Origin: Pseudomonas sp. RIT-PI-q
GTDB lineage: Bacteria; Pseudomonadota; Gammaproteobacteria; Pseudomonadales; Pseudomonadaceae
Assembly (NCBI RefSeq): GCF_001297125.1
Contig: NZ_LHPC01000007.1
Location: forward strand, 186,001 to 250,000
Length of the DNA: 64,000 nucleotides
Reading direction: 5' to 3'
The number at the start of each line of letters is the position of its first letter. Position 1 is the stretch's first letter. Shown in pieces: positions 21,126-30,762 of this stretch. The notes under the pieces are model-generated. The model was not told where the DNA came from. It did not search any database and was given only the letters and a program-made list of their open reading frames with translations. A program made the position numbers and the translations under genes.

Positions 21126-22397
21126 TCAGACCGACGCCTGGCCGCGCAACTGGCCATCGCCGACCACGATGTACTTCTCGCAGGTCAGACCTTCGAGGCC
21201 CACCGGGCCGCGGGCGTGCAGCTTATCAGTAGAAATGCCAATCTCGGCACCCAATCCGTATTCAAAACCATCGGCGAAGCACGTCGGGGTGTTGATCATC
21301 ACCGACGACGAATCGACTTCAGCCACAAAACGCCGGGTATCTGCGATGTTTTCGCTGACAATCGAATCGGTGTGATGTGAGCCGTGGGTGTTGATGTGCT
21401 CGATGGCGTGGTCCAGCCCGTCGACCACCCGGATCGACAGAATCGGCGCCAGGTACTCGGTGTTCCAGCCTTCTTCGGGGGCCGCACCCGCCTCGATGAT
21501 CGCCCGGGTACGCTCGCAACCGCGCAGCTCGACGCCTTTTTCGCGGAACTGGGCGGCCATGGCCGGCAAGAAATCTTTAGCAACGGTTTGATCGACCAGC
21601 AGCGTTTCCATCGCACCGCAGATGCCATAACGGTAAGTCTTGGCGTTGAACGCGATGCGCTGGGCTTTCGGCAGGTCGGCGTGGGCACTGACGTACACAT
21701 GGCAGATGCCGTCCAGGTGCTTGATGACCGGTACGCGGGCATCGCGGCTGACCCGTTCGATCAGGCCACGGCCACCACGGGGCACGATGACGTCGACGTA
21801 CTCAGGCATGGTAATCAGTGCGCCAACGGCGGCACGGTCAGTGGTCTCGACCACTTGCACCACGGCGGCAGGCAACTCGGCCTCGGCCAGACCGCGCTGG
21901 ATGCAGGCAGCGATGGCACGGTTGGAATGAATCGCCTCGGAACCGCCACGCAGGATGGTTGCGTTGCCGGACTTCAGGCACAGGCTGGCGGCATCAATGG
22001 TGACGTTTGGCCGGGACTCATAGATGATCCCGATCACGCCCAGCGGCACACGCATCTTGCCGACCTGGATGCCCGACGGGCGGTAGCTCATGTCGCGGAT
22101 TGCGCCGACCGGGTCCGGCAGTGCTGCCACTTGGCGCAGACCGACGATCATCCCGTCGATACGCGCAGGCGTCAGCGCCAGGCGCTCCAGCAAAGCAGGC
22201 TCAAGACCATTGGCGCGGCCAGCCGCCAGATCCAGCTCATTGGCAGCGGTCAACTCGGCGCGTGCAGCGTCCAACGCATTGGCAGCAGCCTGCAAGGCGC
22301 GGTTTTTCTGCGCGGTGCTGGCACGGCCGATGACGCGAGAAGCCTCGCGGGCAGCGCGACCCAAGCGGGTCATGTAGTCAAGAACGGACTCAGTCAT
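21126..22397 (-). CDS. proA: Gamma-glutamyl phosphate reductase
   Basis: Second step of proline synthesis, reducing glutamyl-5-phosphate to the semialdehyde. 423 aa from ATG 22397. Aldehyde-dehydrogenase-like fold with [34 protein letters not shown], the catalytic-cysteine region [10 protein letters not shown] and the substrate loop TGHGS-like [12 protein letters not shown]. First gene of the minus-strand proA-nadD-rsfS-rlmH-mrdA-rodA block; divergent from mpg across 165 bp that should hold both promoters. Confidence 0.97.
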   Translation of the reverse strand: MTESVLDYMTRLGRAAREASRVIGRASTAQKNRALQAAANALDAARAELTAANELDLAAGRANGLEPALLERLALTPARIDGMIVGLRQVAALPDPVGAIRDMSYRPSGIQVGKMRVPLGVIGIIYESRPNVTIDAASLCLKSGNATILRGGSEAIHSNRAIAACIQRGLAEAELPAAVVQVVETTDRAAVGALITMPEYVDVIVPRGGRGLIERVSRDARVPVIKHLDGICHVYVSAHADLPKAQRIAFNAKTYRYGICGAMETLLVDQTVAKDFLPAMAAQFREKGVELRGCERTRAIIEAGAAPEEGWNTEYLAPILSIRVVDGLDHAIEHINTHGSHHTDSIVSENIADTRRFVAEVDSSSVMINTPTCFADGFEYGLGAEIGISTDKLHARGPVGLEGLTCEKYIVVGDGQLRGQASV

Positions 22398-22562
22398 TGT
22401 GTGCTGGGGTCTTGGCAAAGAGGAAAGCGGCAGATTATAGCTGTCGCGTCTCTGGACTAACAGCGGTGACGGGCGGATGGTCAAAATGGAGGGCAATTTG
22501 CCGACGTTCAGCCGGGATTAAGCTGCAAATTGTTATCATCACGACTCAATCAGCCCTGATTA

Positions 22563-23273
22563 ATGCCGTTCATCATGTCCAATCTGACTGTTCGTGCGTC
22601 TGCTTCAAGCCTGCCCGCCGGGCTGCCGGACGCATTTTTCGACCGCGATGCCCAGACGCTGGCCCGGGATTTACTTGGCAAAGTCATCCGTCATCGGGTC
22701 GGCGAGTTGTGGCTCAGCGCCCGGATCATCGAAACCGAAGCCTATTACTGCGAAGAAAAAGGCAGCCATGCCTCCCTCGGCTACACAGAAAAACGTAAGG
22801 CTTTGTTTCTGGATGGCGGTCATATCTATATGTATTACGCCCGAGGTGGCGATTCCCTGAACTTCAGTGCACAGGGGCCGGGCAACGCCGTGCTGATCAA
22901 ATCCGCCTATCCGTGGGTCGATGAGCTGAGCGGGCCGGCGAGCCTGGCGCAGATGCTCTTGAACAACCCGGATGCCCAAGGCCGCCCTCGCCCATCGCAA
23001 AAGCTTTGTGCCGGGCAAACGCTACTGTGTAAGGCCATGGGTTTGAAAGTGCCGGTCTGGGATGCCAAGCGCTTCGATCATGAAGTGCTGCTGGTGGAAG
23101 ATGTCGGCCCGGCACCGATCCATATCATCCAGACCACGCGACTGGGCATTCCCCATGGACGTGACGAACACCTGATGTACCGCTTCGTCGACGCGGCCTA
23201 CGCCCCGTATTGCACGCGGAACCCACTGCGACGGGGGCAGGTCGAAGGTCGCGATTATTTTTTACTGCCCTGA
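22563..23273 (+). CDS. mpg: DNA-3-methyladenine glycosylase (AAG/MPG family)
   Basis: Removes alkylated purines from DNA. 236 aa from 22563; an ATG at 22575 (MSNLTV) is also possible and no strong ribosome-binding site separates them. Family features are DAFFDRDAQTLARDLLGKVI, RIIETEAYYCEEKGSHA, ALFLDGGHIYMYYARGG and the C-terminal YRFVDAAYAPYCTRNPLRRGQ. It is related to the animal-type alkyladenine glycosylase rather than to AlkA. A REPIN follows. Confidence 0.88.
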   Translation: MPFIMSNLTVRASASSLPAGLPDAFFDRDAQTLARDLLGKVIRHRVGELWLSARIIETEAYYCEEKGSHASLGYTEKRKALFLDGGHIYMYYARGGDSLNFSAQGPGNAVLIKSAYPWVDELSGPASLAQMLLNNPDAQGRPRPSQKLCAGQTLLCKAMGLKVPVWDAKRFDHEVLLVEDVGPAPIHIIQTTRLGIPHGRDEHLMYRFVDAAYAPYCTRNPLRRGQVEGRDYFLLP

Positions 23274-23285
23274 ACAACCCAGATC

Positions 23286-23380
23286 CCTGTGGGAGCGGGC
23301 TTGCCCGCGATAGCGATAGGTCAGCCGACATTGATATCGATTGGTGTGGCCTCATCGCGGGCAAGCCCGCTCCCACAGGA
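23286..23380. repeat. REPIN, 'gtgggagcgggcttgcccgcga' class
   Basis: CTGTGGGAGCGGGCTTGCCC at the left and its inverted copy at the right around ~45 bp, between mpg and the DedA-PAP2 gene. Confidence 0.88.
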
Positions 23381-23447
23381 TTGAGTAGTGATTTGAAACT
23401 TGCGCTGGTCCACCGGGATCATTTGAACATTCAATGGAGTGGTTTTT

Positions 23448-24764
23448 ATGGGCCCATGGCTCGATAGCGTGACCGGTTGGTTGACGGTCAACCCGCAATG
23501 GCTGGCGGCGGCGGTGTTCATTGTGGCGTTTGTGGAATGTCTGGCGATTGCCGGGTTGATCGTACCCGGCACGGTGCTGCTGTTTGCCGTCGCAGTGCTG
23601 GCCGGCAGTGGCGCGCTGTCGTTGGGTGAAACTCTGTTGCTGGGCTTTCTCGCCGGCGTGCTGGGCGACATTGTTTCCTACTTCATTGGACGGCATTTCC
23701 ATCAGACCATCCGGCGCCTGCCGGGGTTGCGCCCTCGCCCGGCGTGGATTGCCGGCGCCGCGGCGTATTTCCAGCGCTACGGCATCGCCAGCCTGTTGGT
23801 CGGACGCTTCATCGGCCCGCTGCGGCCCATGCTGCCGATGGTCGCCGGGATGGTCGACATGCCCTTCCCGCGCTTCGTCGCCGTCAGCCTGTTGGCCGCC
23901 GCTGGCTGGAGCGTTGCTTACTTGCTGCCCGGCTGGGCCACTGGCGCGGCGATTCGCTTGCCATTGCCGGAAGGTTTCTGGCCTGAGGCCGGGATTGTGG
24001 CTGGCAGTATCGCGGTGATGGTGGGGCTGAGCGCAACCAGCAGCCTGCGTCGCCATCGCAAGGCCACCGTGTTTATTGCCGGGATGAGCTTGCTGATTCT
24101 GGCGGGGCTGTTTATCGGCTATCCGCACCTGACCGCCCTTGATCAGGGGGTGATGACGCTGGTGCAGGAACACCGCAGCCCGATGCTCGATGAAGTGGCC
24201 GTGGTCTTCACGCTGATCGGTGAGTTCCGCAACATGCTGATCTTCAGCGCCCTGCTGACAATCCTGCTGTTGCTCACCCGGCAGTGGCGACAAGCGATTT
24301 TCGCGGGTGGCACGATGCTCTGCACCGCGCTGGCCAACACCGTGACCAAACACTTTTTCGCCCGCGTGCGCCCCGAAGTGCTGACCGATCCGCTGACCAG
24401 CTTCAGCATGCCCAGCGGTCATGCGTCGGGCGCCTTCGCGCTGTTCCTGACCCTCGCCGTACTGGCTGGCCGTGGACAACCGCCACGGATGCGCCTGACC
24501 TGGTTACTGGTAGGTTGCCTGCCGGCGCTGGCGATTGCCCTGTCGCGGGTGTATCTGGGGGCGCACTGGCCGACGGATGTGCTGGCCGGCGCAATGCTGG
24601 CGGCGTGCGTGTGTGCGGCGAGCTTGTGGTTGAGTCAGCGCCAGACGCCGCTCAACGCCATGCCGCCGAAGGTCTGGTGGCTGGTGCTGCCGGCAATGGT
24701 GGCGTTGTTCGGGTTCTTTGCCCTGAGGCATTTGCCGCACACGATGTTGCGATACGCCTACTGA
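23448..24764 (+). CDS. Fused DedA-family transporter and PAP2 lipid phosphatase
   Basis: 438 aa. Residues ~1-200 are a DedA/SNARE-associated domain (VEC...VPGTVLLF, LGDIVSYFIGRHF, RFIGPLRPMLPMVAGM, a proline/arginine-rich DedA signature). Residues ~230-425 are a membrane PAP2 phosphatase with the three motifs KHFFARVRP, PSGHASG and SRVYLGAHWPTD. DedA proteins recycle undecaprenyl phosphate and PAP2 enzymes dephosphorylate undecaprenyl pyrophosphate or other lipid pyrophosphates, so the fusion probably couples dephosphorylation to flipping of the carrier lipid (inference). GGAG precedes the ATG at 23448. Confidence 0.9.
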   Translation: MGPWLDSVTGWLTVNPQWLAAAVFIVAFVECLAIAGLIVPGTVLLFAVAVLAGSGALSLGETLLLGFLAGVLGDIVSYFIGRHFHQTIRRLPGLRPRPAWIAGAAAYFQRYGIASLLVGRFIGPLRPMLPMVAGMVDMPFPRFVAVSLLAAAGWSVAYLLPGWATGAAIRLPLPEGFWPEAGIVAGSIAVMVGLSATSSLRRHRKATVFIAGMSLLILAGLFIGYPHLTALDQGVMTLVQEHRSPMLDEVAVVFTLIGEFRNMLIFSALLTILLLLTRQWRQAIFAGGTMLCTALANTVTKHFFARVRPEVLTDPLTSFSMPSGHASGAFALFLTLAVLAGRGQPPRMRLTWLLVGCLPALAIALSRVYLGAHWPTDVLAGAMLAACVCAASLWLSQRQTPLNAMPPKVWWLVLPAMVALFGFFALRHLPHTMLRYAY

Positions 24765-24776
24765 CGACGAATCACC

Positions 24777-24923
24777 TGTAGCAGCTGTCGAGCCTGCGAG
24801 GCTGCGTTCGGCGGCGAAGCCGTCGCAAATCCTGCCCGCGAGTTTTTCCTGACACACCGTGGTGGTTGATTTCACGACGGCTGCGCCGCCGAACGCAGCC
24901 TCGCAGGCTCGACAGCTGCTACA
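24777..24923. repeat. REPIN, 'tgtagcagctgtcgagcctgcgaggctgcg' class
   Basis: Long inverted arms (TGTAGCAGCTGTCGAGCCTG and partner CAGCTGCTACA) with GCCGAACGCAGCCTCGCAGG inside. Lies between convergent genes. Related to the element at 56704-56836. Confidence 0.85.
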
Positions 24924-24945
24924 CGTTGCTACACGCTGCGACAAG

Positions 24946-25536
24946 TCAGGCGAATAATTCGCCTTGCAGCTCGTCCAGCAGCGCCTGGATGGCATCCAGT
25001 CGTTGCTGCGGGTCATCGAGTTGCAGCAGGTCTATCTTGTCCACTTCGGCAAAGGGCAGCAGGTACGCCAACTGATTGGCCAGCGACTGTTGCCCGGTCG
25101 CCTCGGTGCCCATGTTCAACGCTTCGACCATCGGGTGTTCAGCCAGGGCCTTGAGCAGCGCGACCAGGTCGGCGTCCTCATCCTGCAACGGCTGCTCCGG
25201 TTCGTCTTCCAGCCACTCGACTTCGGCGATGGTCAACTGATCGCGCTGGATCTCGGTGCGCAACACGTGGAAACGCCGCCCGCCCTGCACCCGAATCCCC
25301 AGCAGGCCATTGTCCTGTTGCTTGAAATCGGTGATCAGCGCTTCACACCCGACCAGCGCATAGCCCGCCGGGGCGATGCCGACTTCTTCGCCGTCGAGGA
25401 TGCACACCACGCCGAAGCCGCCGCCCTGTTTCATGCAGCGGCTGATCATGTCCAGGTAGCGCGCCTCGAAGATCTGCAAGTCGAGGATGCAGCCAGGAAA
25501 CAACACCGTGTTCAGCGGAAAAAGCGGCAGGCTCAT
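24946..25536 (-). CDS. Lon N-terminal (LON substrate-binding) domain protein
   Basis: 196 aa; a stand-alone Lon-N/PUA-like domain with the typical opening LPLFPLNTVLFPGCILDLQIFEARYLDMI and LLGIRVQGGRRFHV. It has no ATPase or protease domain. Such proteins are widespread in proteobacteria without an established role. The second ATG (25536) is preferred because AGGA sits 7 bases before it. It lies 10 bp after the LrgB-type gene and may be cotranscribed with the cidA/cidB pair. Confidence 0.88.
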   Translation of the reverse strand: MSLPLFPLNTVLFPGCILDLQIFEARYLDMISRCMKQGGGFGVVCILDGEEVGIAPAGYALVGCEALITDFKQQDNGLLGIRVQGGRRFHVLRTEIQRDQLTIAEVEWLEDEPEQPLQDEDADLVALLKALAEHPMVEALNMGTEATGQQSLANQLAYLLPFAEVDKIDLLQLDDPQQRLDAIQALLDELQGELFA

Positions 25537-25546
25537 AGACATTTCC

Positions 25547-26263
25547 TTACACCATCATCGACACCGCCAACGGCAGGAAGACCGCCGTGGCCACACCCAT
25601 CAGACTCATCGCCAGCGCCGCGAAGGCGCCGCACTCTTCATTTTCCTGCATGGCCACCGCCGTGCCGACCGCATGGGCCGTCATGCCCAGTGCCATGCCG
25701 CGCGCTTCAGGGCTGTGGACACCGAGCCGGGTCAACAGCGCCGGCCCGAAGATCGCCCCGATCACCCCGGTAATCAGCACAAACACCGCCGCCAACGCCG
25801 CGACGCCACCGATCTGCTCGGCCACCAGCATGGCAATCGGCGAAGTCACCGACTTCGGCGCCATGGTCATCAGGATCATGTGTTCGGCGCCGAACGACCA
25901 GCCCAGCAACACGCCCATCCCCGTGGCAACCACACCGCCTATCACCAGCGTAGTAAATATCGGCCAGAACAACTGCCGAATCCTTCGCAGGTTGAGATAC
26001 AGCGGCACCGCCAGTGCAACCGTCGCCGGGCCGAGCAAGATGCTCAGGATCTCGGTGCTCTTGCGGTACTCGGCGTAAGTCAGGCCACAGCTCAGCAACA
26101 CAGCGATCACCAGCAGCATCGAAACCAGCACCGGTTGCAGAAAGATCCAGCGGGTTTTCTCGAACGCCGCCAGCATCAGTTGATACGCGCCCAAGGTTAT
26201 GCCGATGCCGAACAATGGATGGTGAACCACCGAGTCCACGGCGCCCTGCCAATCGAGGATCAT
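25547..26263 (-). CDS. LrgB/CidB-family membrane protein
   Basis: 238 aa with about six to seven membrane segments. The family signatures GPATVALAVPLYLNLRRI, MAPKSVTSPIAMLVAEQIGG and the C-terminal RGMALGMTAHAVGTAVA are clear. CidB/LrgB proteins work with CidA/LrgA partners in holin-like control of murein hydrolases or in export of pyruvate/overflow metabolites, depending on the species. Overlaps the upstream cidA-like gene by 4 bp (ATGA). Confidence 0.92.
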   Translation of the reverse strand: MILDWQGAVDSVVHHPLFGIGITLGAYQLMLAAFEKTRWIFLQPVLVSMLLVIAVLLSCGLTYAEYRKSTEILSILLGPATVALAVPLYLNLRRIRQLFWPIFTTLVIGGVVATGMGVLLGWSFGAEHMILMTMAPKSVTSPIAMLVAEQIGGVAALAAVFVLITGVIGAIFGPALLTRLGVHSPEARGMALGMTAHAVGTAVAMQENEECGAFAALAMSLMGVATAVFLPLAVSMMV

Positions 26264-26622
26264 TGGCCCTCTCCGCGATGCGCGTGACGCTTGACCATGC
26301 GCTGCATCAACACGCCTGCGAAGGCCATGGACAGCAACAGCGACAACACCAGCGCGCCGACGATGGCCCAGAAATCCGCTGCAATGTCCTTGGCGTAGAC
26401 CATCACGCCCACGGCCGGCGGCACCAGCAGCAACGGCAAGTAACGCAACAAACTGCTGGCCGCGAGGCTCAGCGGTTCACCCACCTGACCACGGCTGATC
26501 AGGTACACCAGCAACAGCAGCAGGCCGACAATCGGCCCCGGCAGTATCGGTAAAAACAAGTGATTGATCGCGGTGCCGAGCAATTGGAACAGCACCAGCC
26601 AGGTCAGGCCACGTAACAACAT
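26260..26622 (-). CDS. LrgA/CidA-family holin-like protein
   Basis: 120 aa, four hydrophobic segments, with QLLGTAINHLFLPILPGPIVGLLLLL and the FVPPAVGVM-like LLVPPAVGVMVY of the LrgA family. Partner of the LrgB-type gene that follows with a 4-bp overlap. No LysR-type or two-component regulator of the kind that often accompanies cid/lrg genes lies beside it. Divergent from the MaoC gene. Confidence 0.92.
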   Translation of the reverse strand: MLLRGLTWLVLFQLLGTAINHLFLPILPGPIVGLLLLLVYLISRGQVGEPLSLAASSLLRYLPLLLVPPAVGVMVYAKDIAADFWAIVGALVLSLLLSMAFAGVLMQRMVKRHAHRGEGQ

Positions 26623-26822
26623 CCTTCCTCTCCCGCAAAAACCATCTCCCGCAGTGGCGGGCCGAGCATTATAAACACGTCGACGCTATGGATCGGCATT
26701 CGCCAAAAGCATGTTCAGTTGACCGGAGCGATTTGCCATGTTGATCTAAAGTGGTAATCCGGGAGGCCAAATCCCCCCACCCCAAAACTAAAAAAAAACC
26801 GATGAACCCAAGGAGAATCTCA

Positions 26823-27278
26823 ATGCCCTTTGTTCCCGTAGCAGAGCTCAAAGATTATGTCGGCAAGGAACTGGGACGTTCCGAATGGCTCACCATCGAT
26901 CAGGAGCGCATCAACCTGTTCGCCGAAGCCACAGGGGATTTCCAGTTCATCCATGTCGACCCGGTCAAAGCCGCGCAAACGCCATTTGGCAGCACCATTG
27001 CACACGGTTTCCTGTCGCTGTCGCTGATCCCCAAACTGATGGAAGACATCCTCATCCTCCCTGAAGGCGCGAAGATGGTGGTCAACTACGGCCTCGACAG
27101 CGTGCGCTTCATCCAGCCAGTCAAGGTCAATTCCAGGGTGCGCCTCAAGGTCGACATGAACGAAGTCATCGAGAAGAAACCCGGCCAATGGCTGCTCAAG
27201 GCCACCGCCACGCTTGAGATCGAAGGGTCGGACAAACCGGCGTATATCGCCGAGCCGCTGTCCCTCTGCTTCGTGTAA
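26823..27278 (+). CDS. MaoC-like hydratase/dehydratase
   Basis: 151 aa, single hot-dog domain. The hydratase-2 motif with catalytic Asp and His is FAEATGDFQFIHVDPVKA, followed by STIAHGFLSLSLIPKL. Such proteins hydrate 2-enoyl-CoA; the physiological substrate here is not evident. AAGGAG lies 8 bp before the ATG. Stands alone between divergent cidA and the MORN lipoprotein gene. Confidence 0.9.
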   Translation: MPFVPVAELKDYVGKELGRSEWLTIDQERINLFAEATGDFQFIHVDPVKAAQTPFGSTIAHGFLSLSLIPKLMEDILILPEGAKMVVNYGLDSVRFIQPVKVNSRVRLKVDMNEVIEKKPGQWLLKATATLEIEGSDKPAYIAEPLSLCFV

Positions 27279-27381
27279 ACCATCCCGGATGCGAAGCAGC
27301 TCATGCTGTTTCGCGTCGTCTCTCTATATATGCGACACATAGCTGCGGCATACTCGGTCGCCTAATTGCCCGGATCCCGCT

Positions 27382-29100
27382 ATGCGCTCACTTGCTCTCC
27401 TCGCTTTGACCCTGTTGCTCACCGCTTGCGGCGATGGAGAATCGCTGTTGCCTCCCGACGCCCGCTTGCCGGACGGCGGACGCTATCGTGGTGACCTGGT
27501 CAACGGGCTGTTGCAAGGTCAGGGCCGCATCGACTACCCGAATGGCAGCTGGTACGCCGGCGACTTCGACAAGGGTCAATGGCACGGCCAGGGCGAATGG
27601 CATGGCAGCAACGGCGAGGTCTATCGCGGCCAGTTCAACCAAGGGCTGTTCGACGGCCAGGGTACGCTGACCACCCCCGCCAGCAGCTACACCGGCGGCT
27701 TTAAACTGGGTCGGCGCGAAGGCGAAGGCACCCTCAAAGAAAACGGCATGACCTACCGCGGCGAATTCAAAGCCGATCAATATTCAGGGCTTGGTCATCT
27801 CGAACTCGAAGACGGCAGCTCATACCAGGGCCAATTCGCCCACGGCAAACCCAACGGCGAAGGCCAGCGCGGCGACGCCAGCGGCAATCAGTTCACCGGG
27901 CACTTCGCTGACGGTCAGCTGGAAGGCAATGGGACATTCAACAGCGCCGATGGCGACATCTATGTCGGCGGCTTCAAGAACAATCAACTGCACGGCAAAG
28001 GCCGCTACGAGAACGCCGACGGCGATGTCTGGCTGGGCCAGTTCAAGGAAGGCTCGCTGAACGGCAAGGGCGAATTGATCGGCGCCGATGGCAGCCATTA
28101 CATCGGCCAGTTCAGCGATTGGCGATTTACTGGCCAGGGCCGGCTGAACCTGCCCGACGGCAGTTTCTACATCGGCCAGTTCGACGGTGACAGCTATTCC
28201 GGTCGCGGCACGCTGGTGCTGACCGACGGGACGGTGCAGAACGGCACGTGGATCAATGGCCAGCGCGTTCGCGACGCCGAGGGCAAGTTGCTGCCCGACT
28301 CCCTGGAACTCGGCTTGCTGGCCCAGGGCCGCTTGCTCGACGATGCGCTGTTCAACGTGCCGGCCTCGACCCCGGCCGTCGAGCTATACACCTTGACCCT
28401 AGGTGGCGACGGCAAGCAAAGCGTGTTCCTGCGCGAATCCGACTACGTCAGCAACATGCTCAGCAGCCGCTTCGGTGCGTTTGGCCAGATCCGCCTGGTG
28501 AACCATCGCGATCACCTCGTCGACCGGCCGATGGCCACCCGGGAAAACCTGCGCCGCGCCGCCCTGACCCTGGCCGAGCGCAGTGGCCCGGAAGACTTGA
28601 TCTTCATCTACCTGACCAGCCACGGCACCAGCGAACACGAACTGGTACTCGACCAGCCACGCATGGAACTGTCCGATTTGCCGGCCGACGAGCTCGCCGC
28701 CGTCCTCGCACCGCTGAAAAATCGCGACAAGATCATCGTTATTTCGTCCTGCTACTCCGGCGGCTTCATCCCCGCCCTCAAGGACGAACGCACCCTGATC
28801 ATGACCGCCTCGCGCGCAGACCGGGTGTCCTTCGGTTGCTCGGAAGAAGCCAACTTCACCTACTTCGGCGACGCCCTGTTCGCCCAGGCGCTGAACCAGA
28901 CCGACGATCTGGAACAAGCCTTCAAACTGGCCAAGGCAACCGTGGCCGAACGTGAACTGGCGGACAGCTTCGAGGCGTCTGAACCGCAGATCTGGGCGCC
29001 AAAAACCGTCCTCTCTCACTGGCAGCTGTTACGCAAACAACAGGCGCGCAAGGCGTTACAAAGTGTCTCTATCAGCAGCAAGGATGCAAAGAGCAACTAA
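27382..29100 (+). CDS. MORN-repeat lipoprotein with C-terminal C13 (legumain/caspase-like) peptidase
   Basis: 572 aa. Signal peptide with lipobox LLTAC (Cys16) and Gly at +2, which predicts outer-membrane sorting. Residues ~30-295 hold about eleven MORN repeats of ~23 residues, each of the Y/G-x-G-x-F/W...G-x-G type (YRGDLVNGLLQGQGRIDYPNG is one). Residues ~330-550 are a C13-type cysteine peptidase with the dyad His414 (YLTSHGTSEHE) and Cys457 (IIVISSCYSGGF). MORN repeats bind lipid or protein surfaces. The substrate is unknown. The downstream Rossmann gene is 27 bp away and may be cotranscribed. Confidence 0.88.
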   Translation: MRSLALLALTLLLTACGDGESLLPPDARLPDGGRYRGDLVNGLLQGQGRIDYPNGSWYAGDFDKGQWHGQGEWHGSNGEVYRGQFNQGLFDGQGTLTTPASSYTGGFKLGRREGEGTLKENGMTYRGEFKADQYSGLGHLELEDGSSYQGQFAHGKPNGEGQRGDASGNQFTGHFADGQLEGNGTFNSADGDIYVGGFKNNQLHGKGRYENADGDVWLGQFKEGSLNGKGELIGADGSHYIGQFSDWRFTGQGRLNLPDGSFYIGQFDGDSYSGRGTLVLTDGTVQNGTWINGQRVRDAEGKLLPDSLELGLLAQGRLLDDALFNVPASTPAVELYTLTLGGDGKQSVFLRESDYVSNMLSSRFGAFGQIRLVNHRDHLVDRPMATRENLRRAALTLAERSGPEDLIFIYLTSHGTSEHELVLDQPRMELSDLPADELAAVLAPLKNRDKIIVISSCYSGGFIPALKDERTLIMTASRADRVSFGCSEEANFTYFGDALFAQALNQTDDLEQAFKLAKATVAERELADSFEASEPQIWAPKTVLSHWQLLRKQQARKALQSVSISSKDAKSN

Positions 29101-29127
29101 GCTGAATAGTATCAAGGGGGAAACACT

Positions 29128-29769
29128 ATGTACTTGACGCCTCAGCACGTATTGCTTGCCGGAGCTACCGGTTTGACCGGTGAACATCTTCTTGACCGTT
29201 TGCTCAATGAGCCAACGATTTCACGGGTATTGGCACCCTCACGCCGGCCACTGGCCGAGCACCCCCACCTGGAAAACCCGGTCGGCGACCCGGCGGTGTT
29301 CCTGCCACAACTGAATGGTCGCGTCGACATCGCCTACTGCTGCCTGGGCACCACCATCAAGCAAGCCGGTTCGGAACAGGCGTTCCGCGCGGTGGACCTG
29401 GACATGGTGGTGGCGTTCGCCAAACGCGCGCGAGAGATGGGCGCACGGCACCTGATCGTCATCAGTGCCTTGGGGGCCGATCGCAGATCACCGATTTTCT
29501 ACAACAAGGTTAAAGGCGAGATGGAACACGCATTGCGCGCGCAGGACTGGCCGCAGCTGACCATTTGCCGCCCTTCGCTGTTGCTGGGCGACCGCCTTGA
29601 GCCGCGTGCGGCCGAGCAATTCGCAGGGCCTTTGTCCCGCCTGATCCCCGGCAAGTACCGCGGCATCGAAGCCTGCCAACTGGCCCGCGCGATGTGGCGC
29701 CTGGCGCTGGAGGAGCAGGATGGGGTGCGGATTGTTGAGTCGGATGAGTTGCGTAAGTTAGGTAAGTAA
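29128..29769 (+). CDS. NAD(P)-binding Rossmann protein (SDR-atypical, HTATIP2-like)
   Basis: 213 aa. N-terminal dinucleotide-binding motif [14 protein letters not shown], then [43 protein letters not shown] and [10 protein letters not shown], which is the pattern of atypical short-chain dehydrogenases of the NmrA/HTATIP2 type. It probably binds NADPH as sensor or reductase; substrate unknown. AAGGGGG ribosome-binding site. Followed by a REPIN. Confidence 0.85.
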   Translation: MYLTPQHVLLAGATGLTGEHLLDRLLNEPTISRVLAPSRRPLAEHPHLENPVGDPAVFLPQLNGRVDIAYCCLGTTIKQAGSEQAFRAVDLDMVVAFAKRAREMGARHLIVISALGADRRSPIFYNKVKGEMEHALRAQDWPQLTICRPSLLLGDRLEPRAAEQFAGPLSRLIPGKYRGIEACQLARAMWRLALEEQDGVRIVESDELRKLGK

Positions 29770-29770
29770 G

Positions 29771-29850
29771 ATCAAAAGATCGCAGCCTTCGGCAGCGCCT
29801 ACAGGGGAATGTGTACCTGTAGGAGCTGCCGAAGGCTGCGATCTTTTGAT
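29771..29850. repeat. REPIN, 'gatcgcagccttcggcagc' class
   Basis: GATCGCAGCCTTCGGCAGC and its inverted copy with short spacer, flanked by AAAAGATC/GATCTTTT. It separates the convergent Rossmann and YceK-type genes and could serve as a terminator for both. Confidence 0.88.
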
Positions 29851-29852
29851 TT

Positions 29853-30137
29853 TTACAATCCCCCGGTCGCCTGAAACCCGACACCTAATACCGTGAGCAC
29901 CGACAGCGGCAACAGCAGCGTATCGAGCAATGCACTGGCCGGCAGGTCGACGCCAGGATAGCTCGGTGCTGCAGCGCCGAAGCGGCCCATGGCGCAGCCC
30001 CCGCCGTTCATCGCATACAAATCCAGCCGGGTCCCCGAGTACACCACGGGCGCCCCAGGTTTCGCGGCATCGAGCGTGCGCGCCGTGGCGCAGCCAGCCA
30101 GTTGCAACGCCAACAGAATCGCCAGTAGCTTATTCAT
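29853..30137 (-). CDS. YceK/YidQ-family lipoprotein
   Basis: 94 aa. Lipobox LQLAGC near residue 16, then [13 protein letters not shown]..., [21 protein letters not shown], which is the YceK (DUF1375) pattern; the C-terminal half is hydrophobic. Function of the family is unknown. It overlaps the end of ubiX by 8 bp and is the last gene of mpl-ubiX-yceK. Confidence 0.85.
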   Translation of the reverse strand: MNKLLAILLALQLAGCATARTLDAAKPGAPVVYSGTRLDLYAMNGGGCAMGRFGAAAPSYPGVDLPASALLDTLLLPLSVLTVLGVGFQATGGL

Positions 30138-30762
30138 CGCTGGTCAGATGGTGTTCGCCCCAACGCGGCAGCATGTCTTGTGGAATATTCAGCAGGTTGA
30201 GAATCCGCGCCACAACGAAATCGATCAAATCATCGATGGTTTGCGGCTGGTGATAAAAGCCCGGCGAGGCCGGCAATATCGTCACGCCCATGTTCGACAA
30301 CTTGAGCATGTTTTCCAGATGGATGCTCGAATACGGCGCCTCGCGTGGCACCAGAATCAACTGTCGACGCTCCTTCAAGGTCACATCGGCAGCGCGCTCG
30401 ATCAGGTTGTTGCAAGCGCCCGACGCGATGGCCGACAACGTCCCGGTGGAACACGGCACCACCACCATCGCCGCCGGCGCGCCGGAGCCCGAGGCCACTG
30501 GCGACATCCAGTCTTCCTTGCCGTACACGCGAATCTGCCCGGCGGCAGCGCCGGTGTATTCGGTAAGGAAGGCCTGCATCATCTGGGTTTTCGGCGGCAA
30601 TAACACGTCAGTCTCGGTGGCCATTACCAGTTGCGCCGCCTTGGAAATCAGGAAGTGCACCTCGCGGTCTTCACGGATCAGGCAGTCCAGCAGGCGCAAG
30701 CCATACTGGGCGCCCGAAGCGCCGGTCATCGCCAGCGTGATGCGTTCCGGGCTGTTGTTCAT
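30130..30762 (-). CDS. ubiX: Flavin prenyltransferase UbiX
   Basis: Makes prenylated FMN, the cofactor of the UbiD decarboxylase in ubiquinone synthesis. 210 aa from ATG 30762. Flavodoxin-like motifs [64 protein letters not shown]. The ATG overlaps the mpl stop by 4 bp (ATGA), so translation is probably coupled, and this fixes the start against a longer upstream frame. Confidence 0.96.
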   Translation of the reverse strand: MNNSPERITLAMTGASGAQYGLRLLDCLIREDREVHFLISKAAQLVMATETDVLLPPKTQMMQAFLTEYTGAAAGQIRVYGKEDWMSPVASGSGAPAAMVVVPCSTGTLSAIASGACNNLIERAADVTLKERRQLILVPREAPYSSIHLENMLKLSNMGVTILPASPGFYHQPQTIDDLIDFVVARILNLLNIPQDMLPRWGEHHLTSDE

